A stretch of 60,000 bases of DNA, taken from positions 19,343,650 through 19,403,649 of the forward strand of contig NC_079887.1 in the NCBI RefSeq assembly GCF_029227915.1. The letters are read 5' to 3'. This document shows positions 10,791 to 22,400 of this stretch, in pieces. The stretch is from Hydractinia symbiolongicarpus. Lineage: Eukaryota > Cnidaria > Hydrozoa > Anthoathecata > Hydractiniidae. Within the stretch, counting starts at the first letter, position 1. Each line of letters starts with the position of its first letter. Under the pieces are notes generated by a model. That model had not been told where the DNA came from. It was given only the letters and a program-made list of their open reading frames with translations, and made no database searches. The position numbers and the translations under genes were made by a program.

Positions 10791-13201
10791 TTATATTCAA
10801 ATAATCACTGTGTTAGGGCGCGATATCTTCCTTGATATTATTCGGGTATGTAGTTGAATTTTCGTGCACAGCTTAGGTGCCATTTTATGTAGTTAGAGTA
10901 TCTTGCCCCACTCCGCCCCCTTTCCCCTTTTAAACACATTATGTTTTTAATTCGTTGTACTGTTTTTAAATTGCTTATTTTGTGTTCTTCAACATATTTG
11001 CATTATTATGTTGCAAGAGAAGGTCTAGACTTTAAGTCGACTTCACTTAATCCGAGCATTTTACTGATGTAAAAAATTCCGGCGCGGCGACTTTCCATAC
11101 CAAATAGGATAAGTATCTTGTCAATTGAAGTCTTCATAATTAAACAGAATATTTCGAACGGTTTCTCGTTCCTGTAGTACTTGGGAACATTTTCTCTCCT
11201 TAACTTGAAAATAAGTCGTTTATACTGGGCCTTAGTAAAATGGAAAATCATTAATCGCCAAACCGAAATCCTCTCTATAACAATAATATACGTTGTCTAT
11301 CTGTGTTAGAAACGATTGCACCACTGCGTTATTCTAGACTATCCGATCAGTAATTTCTTTGTTCATGATGAAAGGCGGACAAGCAAGCATAAAATGCAGG
11401 GATATATATGTGAAGGGCAAATTCATGCGGGTTTTTACACAGGGGTGGGTCAGCGTCCTAATAAAAAGGAAACGCATCGTTGCAATAAAAAATACACAAG
11501 ATATAATTGATCGGTAATTTTATAAAAACATAGGTTTCATAGTTATGACCTAAAGCGCAAGAAAACAATAATCAAGGGGCTAACAAAGACTTTCCCTGTC
11601 TATTGACTTGCAAAAGACTTTTCCACGATTCCGGCGCAAAACTGCTGATACCCAATACAGTAAACATTTTCTCTTGCCATATGTGAAAAAAATTAGAGAT
11701 GGCAGGCTATCCGATATCGTCAAACGGCAATTTGTTTCCGCGGTTGGAAATAATAATTGGATCAACGTATTACCAATAATAATTATTGAATCAATTATTA
11801 TCACTATTCTTAAGTTAGAGGAAATCAATATTGTTTGGAATAAAATAATAATTTTTTTTATTGGATCTAATCTCAATAATATAAATTTCGCGCAACAACA
11901 ATAATATAATTGATCCAACGCCTGCCGGTTGTCGTTATACATAGGATGTCAGGCTATCCTGTTTTCAAATAGGAACATCCTAATAATAATAATAATAATA
12001 ATAATAATCACAATTTGGTTGTATCATTTTGCAGAATATTGAATGTACCTGTATTTTCCCAGCAACTTAATAAAAATTGTTCAAATTTGTCATGGCAAGC
12101 CTTCCTGGCAAAATAATAAAGATTATAACAAAAAAAATATAATATTTCAGGGTTAAATTCATTTTTCAGCACACGAAGAGGAATAGTACAACCAAACTAA
12201 TGTCCCATTATTAGCTTTATAATAACATTATAATTTGCCTTAACTGGAAAAAAGCAATCGAATTGTGAATTGAACTTATCGTAGAAAATAACGAACCAAA
12301 TCATAGACCTTAAAATATTAAAATCGCATTTCTCCAAGAATGTCAAGCTGACTTTTTGCAAACAAACAAGACTCGTCGTTGCAGCAGCTGCGCAGATAAT
12401 GAGATTTTATAATTTAAAGATAAGGCTTAATTTTTTGATATTCCAATGTTCAAATAATTCTAGGATGTAAACTATAATGGCACGTCCCTTTTTGATGGAT
12501 TTTTGTTTTTAACAAAAGGAAACAAAGCCTTTTTTGGAGCCTCAAATCCCTAAATTGCAGAATAATACAACCCCCGATTTAATAACCATTATTGGTATAC
12601 GTACCAAGTTACCCAGTACACTAACAACTTAAAAGAGAGACTTCTGACAATCGGCCATCTTGGAGCGCCATAAAAAACAAACAGACGAGGGGACAGGACT
12701 ACTCTGTGGTTTTATTGATGGTGTTTACTGCTCTTTAGACCTAAAAACTATTAATCAAGGAATTTTTCATTACCTTTTGATTACTGAAAGGTATTTGTAT
12801 AATTTTGTCAATGTTTTAACTTTAAGATTTCATATTGTAGTTAGCTGGTGTAGCTAGCTAGCAAAAGACACTAGCTAGTAGCTGGATATTTTTTGGAATT
12901 TGTTATAGCTAGCTACACTTGTTTTTATTCTGCTTTAGGAAAGTGGATAGCTGAAGCTAACACCATGTCTTCTGCCAGCTACATTTAGCATGCTGCAAGA
13001 TTATAGACATCTTAGCTAGCAAGCACGAACAATTGCTGAATTTCTTAAATTGAGGAGCATTCTCATGTAATAAAACTTGCATAAACACTATACACAGCTA
13101 GCTAGCACTAGTGACCTAATTATGTTTAGTTATACAACTTGTCTGTTGTTGGTTTAGCTAACTACTGCTATAGTTTTGATAAGGACACAAATTGAGTGTA
13201 A
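10791..13201. other. intergenic, no gene seen
   Basis: A short (TAA)n tract lies at about 11980-12008. GCTAGC-rich sequence lies at about 12840-13130. Open frames here are short and have no recognisable domain. Confidence 0.5.
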
Positions 13202-13567
13202 AGGCTAAAATACACAGTAAGTTTAAACAGATCGTTTAAAGGTATATAAGATAAAAAAAAACTTACCGTGTAAACAGCAAAGATGTTTTAACTTTTTTCT
13301 GTTTATGTTTAAATTGTTTAGACTAAAGATTTGAGCATATTTGTTCAATTTCTAATCATAACGGTTTTTTTTCTTTCAACATTTACCCTGCTGATGCTAT
13401 AACAATACCTGCAACGTGTTTTTCCTTGGTATTCATTGTGAAAAGAGAGTTTTTTTAAAAAACTTATACATTTTATCTTAGCGTGTAGACAGGTATATTA
13501 CCTGCAACGAAACAAGTTTTTTCTTACAACTAAACGGTCCGTTTAAACTTACCGTGTATTTTAGCCT
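13202..13567. mobile_element. 366-bp MITE with terminal inverted repeats
   Basis: The left end AGGCTAAAATACACAGTAAG and the right end CTTACCGTGTATTTTAGCCT are inverted and match over about 27 bp with one mismatch, with weaker similarity further in. TAA flanks both sides (13199-13201 and 13568-13570), fitting the 3-bp TWA target duplication of PIF/Harbinger elements. No coding sequence, so non-autonomous. Confidence 0.75.
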
Positions 13568-14943
13568 TAAGAACTGGCTAAACATAAAGTTGTTGTTGTG
13601 CTGTCATTATGATGCAAGCTCTATCACTTTATGGTTCTCTCAATACACTGCCCTCTCGAATAAGCGCCCACCCTAAATGTCAAAATTTTAAGCGTCCGGG
13701 GCACTTAATTGAGCATTTATGGTATGTAACTTTGGTTTCTAGTTGACCAACTGGCTACTTATTATTTGACTACAATATTTTATATCAAACAAGATAATGC
13801 ATTTATTATATTTTGAAAAAGATCAACCATTTTTTATGTTTGCAATTCATTAGCAGCTATTAGGATTTTAAAGTAAATATCAACATGCTATGATTAGGTT
13901 GAAATAAAAATGATCTTTCAGGCGAAAAACCTTAATTATTCTTTCCTTATAAATTTTTTTCTGCATTTTTAGTGTTTTTTGCTAAATTTCGACTTAAAAG
14001 CCTCAAATCTCCCAAAAAGCAATCTGATATTACATATAGATATACACTTTTAAGGCAGTTAATATATAATGTATATAATCTTTTAGGGACTTAATTGTTT
14101 TTTTTTATCTTTATATATATATATATTTTTTCCCATCAAAATATTTTTTTTAAAAATATTCATAATGTCTTCCTATCAAATGTTGCTATGTTTTTTCAAT
14201 TTCTGATGTTTTGTAATTCTAATTTTTATTTCTATTATTTTAACCTCTTGGGTCTTTTTATCACAAAGCCTTTCAATAGAGCTTATGATTTTATTTTAAT
14301 CCCATGGGTCATTTTGTCACAAATCTTTATTATAGAACAGCTGTTGAAATTCATTGAAGGAAATATGATATTAATATTGAGTTATATATCCTAAAAATTC
14401 ACATTGGAGTGCATCGTGCATTGGAGAGTTGATATCAATAAGGTATAGGTACTTATAAAATATAGTATGTATGTGTCACAAAAACATATGTTTACAATTA
14501 ATTGAATCTGGAATATTTGGAAACTTTTTTAATTGTGATTATGAATATTTTTATGAATTGTGTTTTCCTTATAAGAACATGGAATTTAGTTTGAATATTC
14601 TTCTTATTACATTGCAGCCAAATTAAACTTTTTAAATCTACTCACATGTAATTGATATATAATAACATGTATTGTTAAAAAGATGGTTAATCATATACTA
14701 AGTTTCAAGACATCATTTTCGCTTATGTTTAAATAATCATTGAGGATACTTGGCAAAGGAAGACATGGATTCCTATGTTTCATATAGTTATTACTAACCA
14801 GGATCTGAATTAATACATCCAAAATTTAATAGTTTGTTATTGAAATTTATTTTTCAGAAATTTAACTGAAATATTGTTTTAACCAAATTTTCTATTTAGT
14901 TAATAAAGTAATATATAAAACAGAATCTGTTAAATTTATCAAA
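13568..14943. other. upstream region of the SET-YR gene
   Basis: Very AT-rich. A dispersed repeat at 13655-13735 (GAATAAGCGCCC ... GGGCACTTAATTGAGCATTTATGG) resembles blocks at 7370-7505 and 26035-26280. No promoter motif can be assigned. Confidence 0.45.
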
Positions 14944-16230
14944 ATGACAGAGCAAACAATAAATGTAAGTATACATCAGCGCTTATTTTAACATTGATAC
15001 TTGCTCAATCTTTCAGGGTATGCTTAACAAATTAATAAAACGAACTGATGCCATCATGTATATAATGCTACTTTAAGTTTTATGTTTGTATTTTTGTTTG
15101 TATTTTTGTGTTTAGACTCGGTCAAAGAAACCTAATTTAAGCCAAAAGGATATTGCATTAAAGTACTGTAAATTAGGTGTTGACCAAAATGGGTTCATTA
15201 AGAAGTGGATTCATATCGATATTGGTATAAATATTTTAAATTTGTTCAAGAAAGTAGAACATAAATTACACATATTTTTTTTAAGAAACTATAGTTTAAG
15301 AATGTTGAGGCTGATAATTTTCTAAAAATTAAGAACATAAGAACATACTTTGGCTAATTCCCTTCATAGATTGAAATCAAAATAATGTGAATTATTAGAA
15401 TTACTAAGAAATAATTGTTTCTGAACAGTTTTTTTACTAATATTTTTACACTAACTTCAACACGATCTTTTCCTTCCAATTCTATAAAACCTTAATCGCT
15501 AGTCATACATCTGATCATATATATTTCCCAATTTTGTGAAGAACATAAAACAATATATTAACATTTTATCAACAGAAAATTAAACTATTACTCTTTTATA
15601 GGTTATGGTGTTTTTACTGAGCGTCCTTTTAAAAAGGGAGATTTTTTGCTTGAGTATGTTGGCACTTTTATGTCATATGAAAATGGTGAAAGGCAGTTTG
15701 AGGAAAAGAAAACTGGAGACTCATTTTTCTACTTCTTTCAAGGAAACGAGAAAAATGATTGGCACTGGTAAGTTTTCGTTCTAGATACAACATGGCTGTT
15801 CATTTAATAAAATGAAACTTACTGCTAATAAAAAGGTTTCTCAAATTACGTTTGACAATTTTCTCTTTGGTGTAAGTTGCTTTAAACATAATCAAAATTC
15901 CAAGGGAAATTAAAAAAATCCTTGTATAAATTAAAATAAAATAAATGTATAATTTCAAGAATTATGGTTTTTTGTCATATTGGCTCCTTCAATTCTTTGT
16001 TTCAATAGTTGTTCGCATTTTTTTGTTTATTGTGCCTACACCCTTTTTTTCTTATGTGCCCATCTTTCTAATTTCCTTTTCCCTGTGCATTATGTGACAC
16101 AGTTTTACCTTGTTGTTTCAAGTTTTATGGAAATTTTAGAATTGTATTATTGTATTATATATTAATAAATTTTCATTTGTATTTTTAATTTATAGGGAGA
16201 AGAACCATATTTTTATATGGAACCCGATTA

Positions 16231-16305
<75 letters not shown>

Positions 16306-16308
16306 ATA

Positions 16309-16347
<39 letters not shown>

Positions 16348-16370
16348 AAATAAATAAATAAATAAATAAA

Positions 16371-16455
<85 letters not shown>

Positions 16456-19400
16456 ATTTCTGGATTAATTGTGGTCAATGTAGTTATGATTCCATGTGAA
16501 ATTCAAGTTATAATGCATATGACACATAAATTCTTGCTATTTTCTTATTTTACATTTTATGTGCATTTTCTTTTTAGTATTGATGGATCAACTTCTAACC
16601 AAAATGGAAAATTTGTAAATGACTCACTACATGGAAATTCTGTTATGAGAAAGATTAATTGTAGCAAAAGCGATATTAGACTCTGCTTATTTGCATCAAA
16701 AGATATATTGGAAGGAACGGAATTAAGGTATAATTATGGAGACGATGAAGATATCTGGTGGAGGAAAGAGGTATGTACTGTAACATCATAATGATAGTTA
16801 ATCGTCTCATGTTATTCTCAAGCATTACAGTAAACTTCAAAATATTTTCATTCAGGGTTCATTCAACAAACCACTTAATATTCAAGTAAGTTGATGTTCT
16901 GGTGAAATTTATTGCTAATACCATTTCTTAACCTGTTTTTTGTATACAATGTTCTTTTTTTAGGCGATTGAAAATAATTCATGTGAAGTAAGTATTTCTA
17001 ATAAACTAAGATAGTTATTAGTTTCCATTTATCCAGCTTAACAACAATTTGTGTTTCATTTTTGTTTATGGTTTGGTTAGAAATTATTATCTTAGGAATT
17101 TTTCTATTAAGGAATCGGGAAATAAACTTTTAAAGTTTTTTTGAATAAGTATTTTATATTTTTTTATATTAACTTTATTGAAGATGGAGTCGAATGATGA
17201 ATTAGATGTATTTCACTGGACTAAATACAAGTAAGTATTTTTTTTATTTATTTAACATATGTATCTGAAGGTGCTTTTTTAACAAAAATAAATTTTATTA
17301 TTATTTAATGGATTTTAATGATAAGCAAACTTCTCTTAGGGACCTTCAATCCGTACCATGTGAAGTAGTAAAAGTTCTGGTTGAAAAGTGTGAAGAAACA
17401 TTAAAGGGGATATTTACTGGAAAGGTAATGAACTTATGACTTTTACTTACTTGTGTAGTATTCCATGAATAGAATTTTGTATGAAGTTTTAAAAGAAGAA
17501 ATAAAAGTTGATACATAACAAAGGAAGTTACATTATTAGATTAATACACAATAACGAACATTTTTCAGGAATGGCGAAAACGATGTGATATTTACAAACA
17601 AAGAGGCCGAGCTAGAGGTAATGTAGTTTAGGTTATGTATTTTTTGAAAGTGAAAAATAAAGGTTTGTATTAAAAAGTTCTTTTTTAAATGTTTAGAATC
17701 TCTTACAAATGATGTTCGTTTTGGTGCATTTACAAAAGAGCAAATTGATGTGATTGTAAAAACTTTGTTGAAGATTTTTTGTCCAAATAACAGTACAAAG
17801 GTAATTAATTTCTCCTCTTTGTAAAAAAACTTAGGATTCCACAGGATCAAGACAGTCCTGCAATCTAAAAAACGTCTTGAAAAGTCCTGGGAATTCCTGA
17901 ATTTTTTTAAAATTAATTATAAAGATGTTAAAGATTTTAATCCCTTCAATTTTCGTTTATCTTTTTGGGGTGAATTGGTAAAAGTTTACTATTGTAAAAT
18001 TTAGAAAACATGCCTATTGGTGAAAAATTCCCTTTTAAGTCCTAAGTAATTTGTCTGGAAAGCTCATTTGGTCAATTTACCAAGTTACTTTTATTCTAGA
18101 ACTTTGATTTCGTGTTTAAAGTTCTTTTGCCAGAGACCGTGACACTTATATACAGTCGTGTAAATGAGATATCAGTGGAAGAGGTATGTTTGACACTATT
18201 TGAAACGTCACTTTATTTATTCAACTCTGTGGTAGGAAAGAGTGGTATTACATTGAAAATTGATTAAGCTTGCTATTATATTTTGTATTTTTAAGGCTGA
18301 AGAACAAGTTAGCAATGTTGGAATTTCTGTCTTAAAGGAAGATAGTGATTCCGATGATGGATCAAATAAAGAAAGTAAAGAACATTCAGGTACACGAAGT
18401 CGTTTATTATAGAACGAAAAAACGATGGAAACGTTAAAATGAATTTTAATTTAATTTATATCAATCTACTTCTTTTGTAGAAAACGAGTTTAGTCATGAT
18501 GTTAACTGTTATCCTCCAACAGATGATGATGATGTTTCTCACAAAGGAAAAAGTACGGTTGCATGATTTAGCATTTTGAAAGTATCTTTGTTATGTACAT
18601 TATTCCAAAACTGGTTCAAACGTTTTTCTAGGTATTCTACAAAAGCGTTTAAAGGCAGAAATATTTATAGCTAAAAAGGAGAGAAAAGGTATGTATAGTC
18701 TATCTCATGGGTAGAAGTAATTTAGAACACATGATTATTGCACTTGTAACATTTTAGATTTTTGTCTAGAAAAAGACGGAGACAGTATTGGCGTAAGCAC
18801 GAAAAAACAAGATAATGGCGAATATTATCATTCTGCTTTTGAAGAAGAGAATAATGAAGGGGAAGAAGAAGAAGAAAAGAAAGAAGATATGAACTTAAAA
18901 AACAAAACTGGGTTTGAAGGTAACAAAAGGACTAAATTAAAATGCCTAAAGCAGGATGGACGGAAGAAAAAGGTCACTGCAAAAAAAAGGTTAAAAAACA
19001 AAAAAGGTATATTACCTCAAACCTCAGGTATATTAGCAATCGACTCTGTTTGGTTCATTGTTCTTATTTCTTATTAACATTTTTAAAGTTCCAGAAATGC
19101 CGTCTACTAAAAGAAGGGCAATCTCAGCCAAGGAAGTATGGAAAATTGTCAACGAAAGAAATCGTCAAGGTATTAAACAGTATAAGTATACGTTAACTTT
19201 TAATAACATTCCAGCATTTTCATACTTATACAAAATATTGCTCGAAATATTGCTTAAAAACCTGACAAATTATTTAAAAAAATCAGAAGTTGATTTCGTA
19301 TGTGCTATAAATTATATTGTTTTTAAACGATTGGTTTGACACAACTGGAAAAAGCGATGACAATGAGTCCAACACACCAGAGTCAGATCTAGAAGAAAAC

Positions 19401-22400
19401 GTTCATGCCAGTATATAAAATTCTTTTGTTTAAATTATCAGTACCAATTTGCTTACTTGTATATCAGTAATGTTCTCCTTTGTTTTATTAAGTTTTGTGA
19501 CACAAAAATTACATTTTTTTAAATGATTTTTTCCTTTAGTTGTCCATACCCTCTCAAAGAAAGAGAAAAGAAAAAAGAAAGAATCAGGTGAGTAAGAATA
19601 CTAAATAATGATGTCAGTACGTCACTGCCAGTTGCCTGCAATTAAATTTCGGATTTTTAAATTTCTTTTTTTTCAGATGAGATCATGGAATTGAAGAAAA
19701 GTATGGAGGTCATGAGGAAGCGCTTAGAAAAAGCAGAAAAAGCAGCCGAGAGAGAATATACGTACGTAGAAGGTGATAATGAAAATGATGATGACGATGT
19801 TGATATGTCTGTACAGAAAAGTGAAAATACAAGTGAAGAGATAAGGAAAACACATAAGATCTTAAGCCATGGAAAGATTCTTGCTAACAAGAGAAAAGCT
19901 GAAAGAAAAAGGAAAAAGATGTTAGCCTGTGTGAACAAGTATGTCGGGCCTCCCGGTACTATAAAAGAGCGCAAAACTGGCGTTATTGACTACAGAAAAG
20001 TATATGACATTAAATGCCCGGTTTGTTCAGTTGTATCTAGCAGACTCTACCAGCATTTAATGCTTCAAAACAAATTTTCGGATAGGGAAGCAAAACTAAA
20101 AGAGTCAGAAGTCAGGGTGATGTTTCTTTGGTCAAAAAAGGAAAAGCATGGTATCCCAAAACCGTTGCCTTGCGCAATCTGTGGAGTTTGGCACCTGCGT
20201 CTTCGTACCCACCTGAAAAGGAAACACAAATTTGAAGGATCAAAAATCACAGAAATTTTAGAAACTGCGCGAAAAGAAAATTGGGCTAACGAAGGATGTT
20301 TGGAAAATAAAGCCAAACTAGTCAAGACAGCCAATCAAAAGGCGAAAAAACGTACGAAATGTAATAGAGAAGAATTGATTAATACTAGGAAAACGATCAA
20401 GTATCTGCCAGATAATGCGAAGGAAGTAAATGCATCTAACAAAGCAGATTGGGATATTGAAGGAGATAACTTTCTCATGTATTATGAAACCGGAGAGGAG
20501 TTGCTAGAAGCTTTTAAAAGTGAAGTGGAAAAGAAGAAAGGAGCTGTTAAGGCAAAGAGGTAAGACAAATCCTTCTTATTGATATACATGTTCCATCGTT
20601 ATCCTAACCCTAGTAGATCGTGGTTACGAACCTGAAATCCTTACAAATAAGACATCATTTATAGGATTTTCTAGCTCCAAACTTTATTGAACTTTTCCAA
20701 AACTTTTTCAATTTTTTTTATCGTGGAACTCTTTAAAACTGAACCCACACTAGAATTTTTCTGTTTGGTAAATTTAAAAATGATTCATTTTATCTTAGGT
20801 ACAGACAGCATGTGGAGTACATTTGGACTATTATCGATCCCAACATGGCAGTGATACCAGCCAGTGCATTTGCAAATTGCTTGCTTGTTGAAGATAAATA
20901 CCACGATCCAACTTACCGCTTGATTGGTAAAGGAGGAAATGAGGCTTCCACTCTAAGGGTTAGATATGTCGCTTTGAGAGCATTTATTAGATTTTTACGT
21001 CGTCGCCATGTCTATGGAGGTATTACCCGTGATCAAATGACAGCTTTGTCGGAATATATCGATGAATGGAACGCTGATTTTACTGAATCCATTGCCCAGC
21101 GTAAAACTGACATTAGACGAATTAAGATTAAACGCTTAATGACTCCTACCCATATGATTAAATATGGCCGATCAAATTTTGTGCAGGGTCTTGTGAAAAG
21201 TATTGAAAGGGTCGCTAAGTCTGAGAAACCTACAAAACGGTTTTGTCAGCAGGTTAGAGACTATCTGATTACTAACTTGTGCATAATGAATGGGTTGAGA
21301 TCATCAAACCTGATAGAACTCAGGGTTTCGGATGTCCAGGAAGCGCACACTAGCGAAGAATATCCTGGATACATGGTGTTTACTAATTCCTGTTATAAAA
21401 CATCCACAATATATGGTGAAAAGGTCATTGCCTTGCCTAAAAACGTGTTTGAACATCTTAAATACTATGTCAAAGAAATAAGGCCTGTTTTGAATCCCAC
21501 AACAAATACTTATTTATTCATTTCATCAGATACAAATCAACTGTCGCACGCTACAATTGGCAGTAGCCTGACGTCATCTTTCAAAAATGCGGCGGTATTT
21601 GGCAAACACGAATATGATAGAGTAAGTCCTACTCGAATAAGATGTGCATGCGCAACATTCGGGTGTAAGGTTGATGGAATTGACAGTGGTTATTTTGCAA
21701 AGCACTTTATGAAAAATAAAGAGGATACCACAAATATCCATTACAATTTGTATTCAAATCATAGAGAGGCATTAAAACTTGCTATGATGATGGGTAATAC
21801 ATTTGAAGTTGGTGGAGTTACGCAAACGTTAAAAAAAGAAGATGTTGAAAAAATTACATCTGCAATCTTAAAGAATGAAAAAGTTATGCCCTGTAAAGAT
21901 GATGTTATCGAGTGGGTAAGCAAAAACAATAGCCTGGAACCAAAGGAATTGTCAGATTTTATGGATATTTTGGAAGAGCTGGAAGGGGAGACCAATAGAA
22001 TTGATCTTTTCTACAATAAAAATGGAGGAAATGTAAAGAAAGTAAGTTGATCCATTATTTGCTTTGTTTTTTTTCATTATAAGGAAATCGTGATATAAAA
22101 ATGATTGCGTTTTTAAACTTAAAATGACTTTTTTTTACAGAAGGATGCTAAAAAGTCTGTTGCTGTTCCAAAGACAACACTTAAAACGTATCCAAAGCGA
22201 AAACAAAAGGTGCTACACTTTTTTGCTCTATAAGAAAGACGAGAATCACGCCATATAGATCAGTCAAATTCTTTAACGTAATTCTGGATCGAAGTTTGGT
22301 TTTGCATACTTTTACCTTTTACAAGGAAACGGTACATCCATTAAGGCGGTTTTTCACTTAAAACGAAATTGATTAATTGATTTATGAATGTCATAAGCAG

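Noticed and set aside
16185-16478. Long hydrophobic minus-strand protein
   Set aside because: Produced entirely by the AAAT microsatellite.
19657-19974. Minus-strand membrane-like protein
   Set aside because: Shadow of the charged coding exon at 19677-20559.
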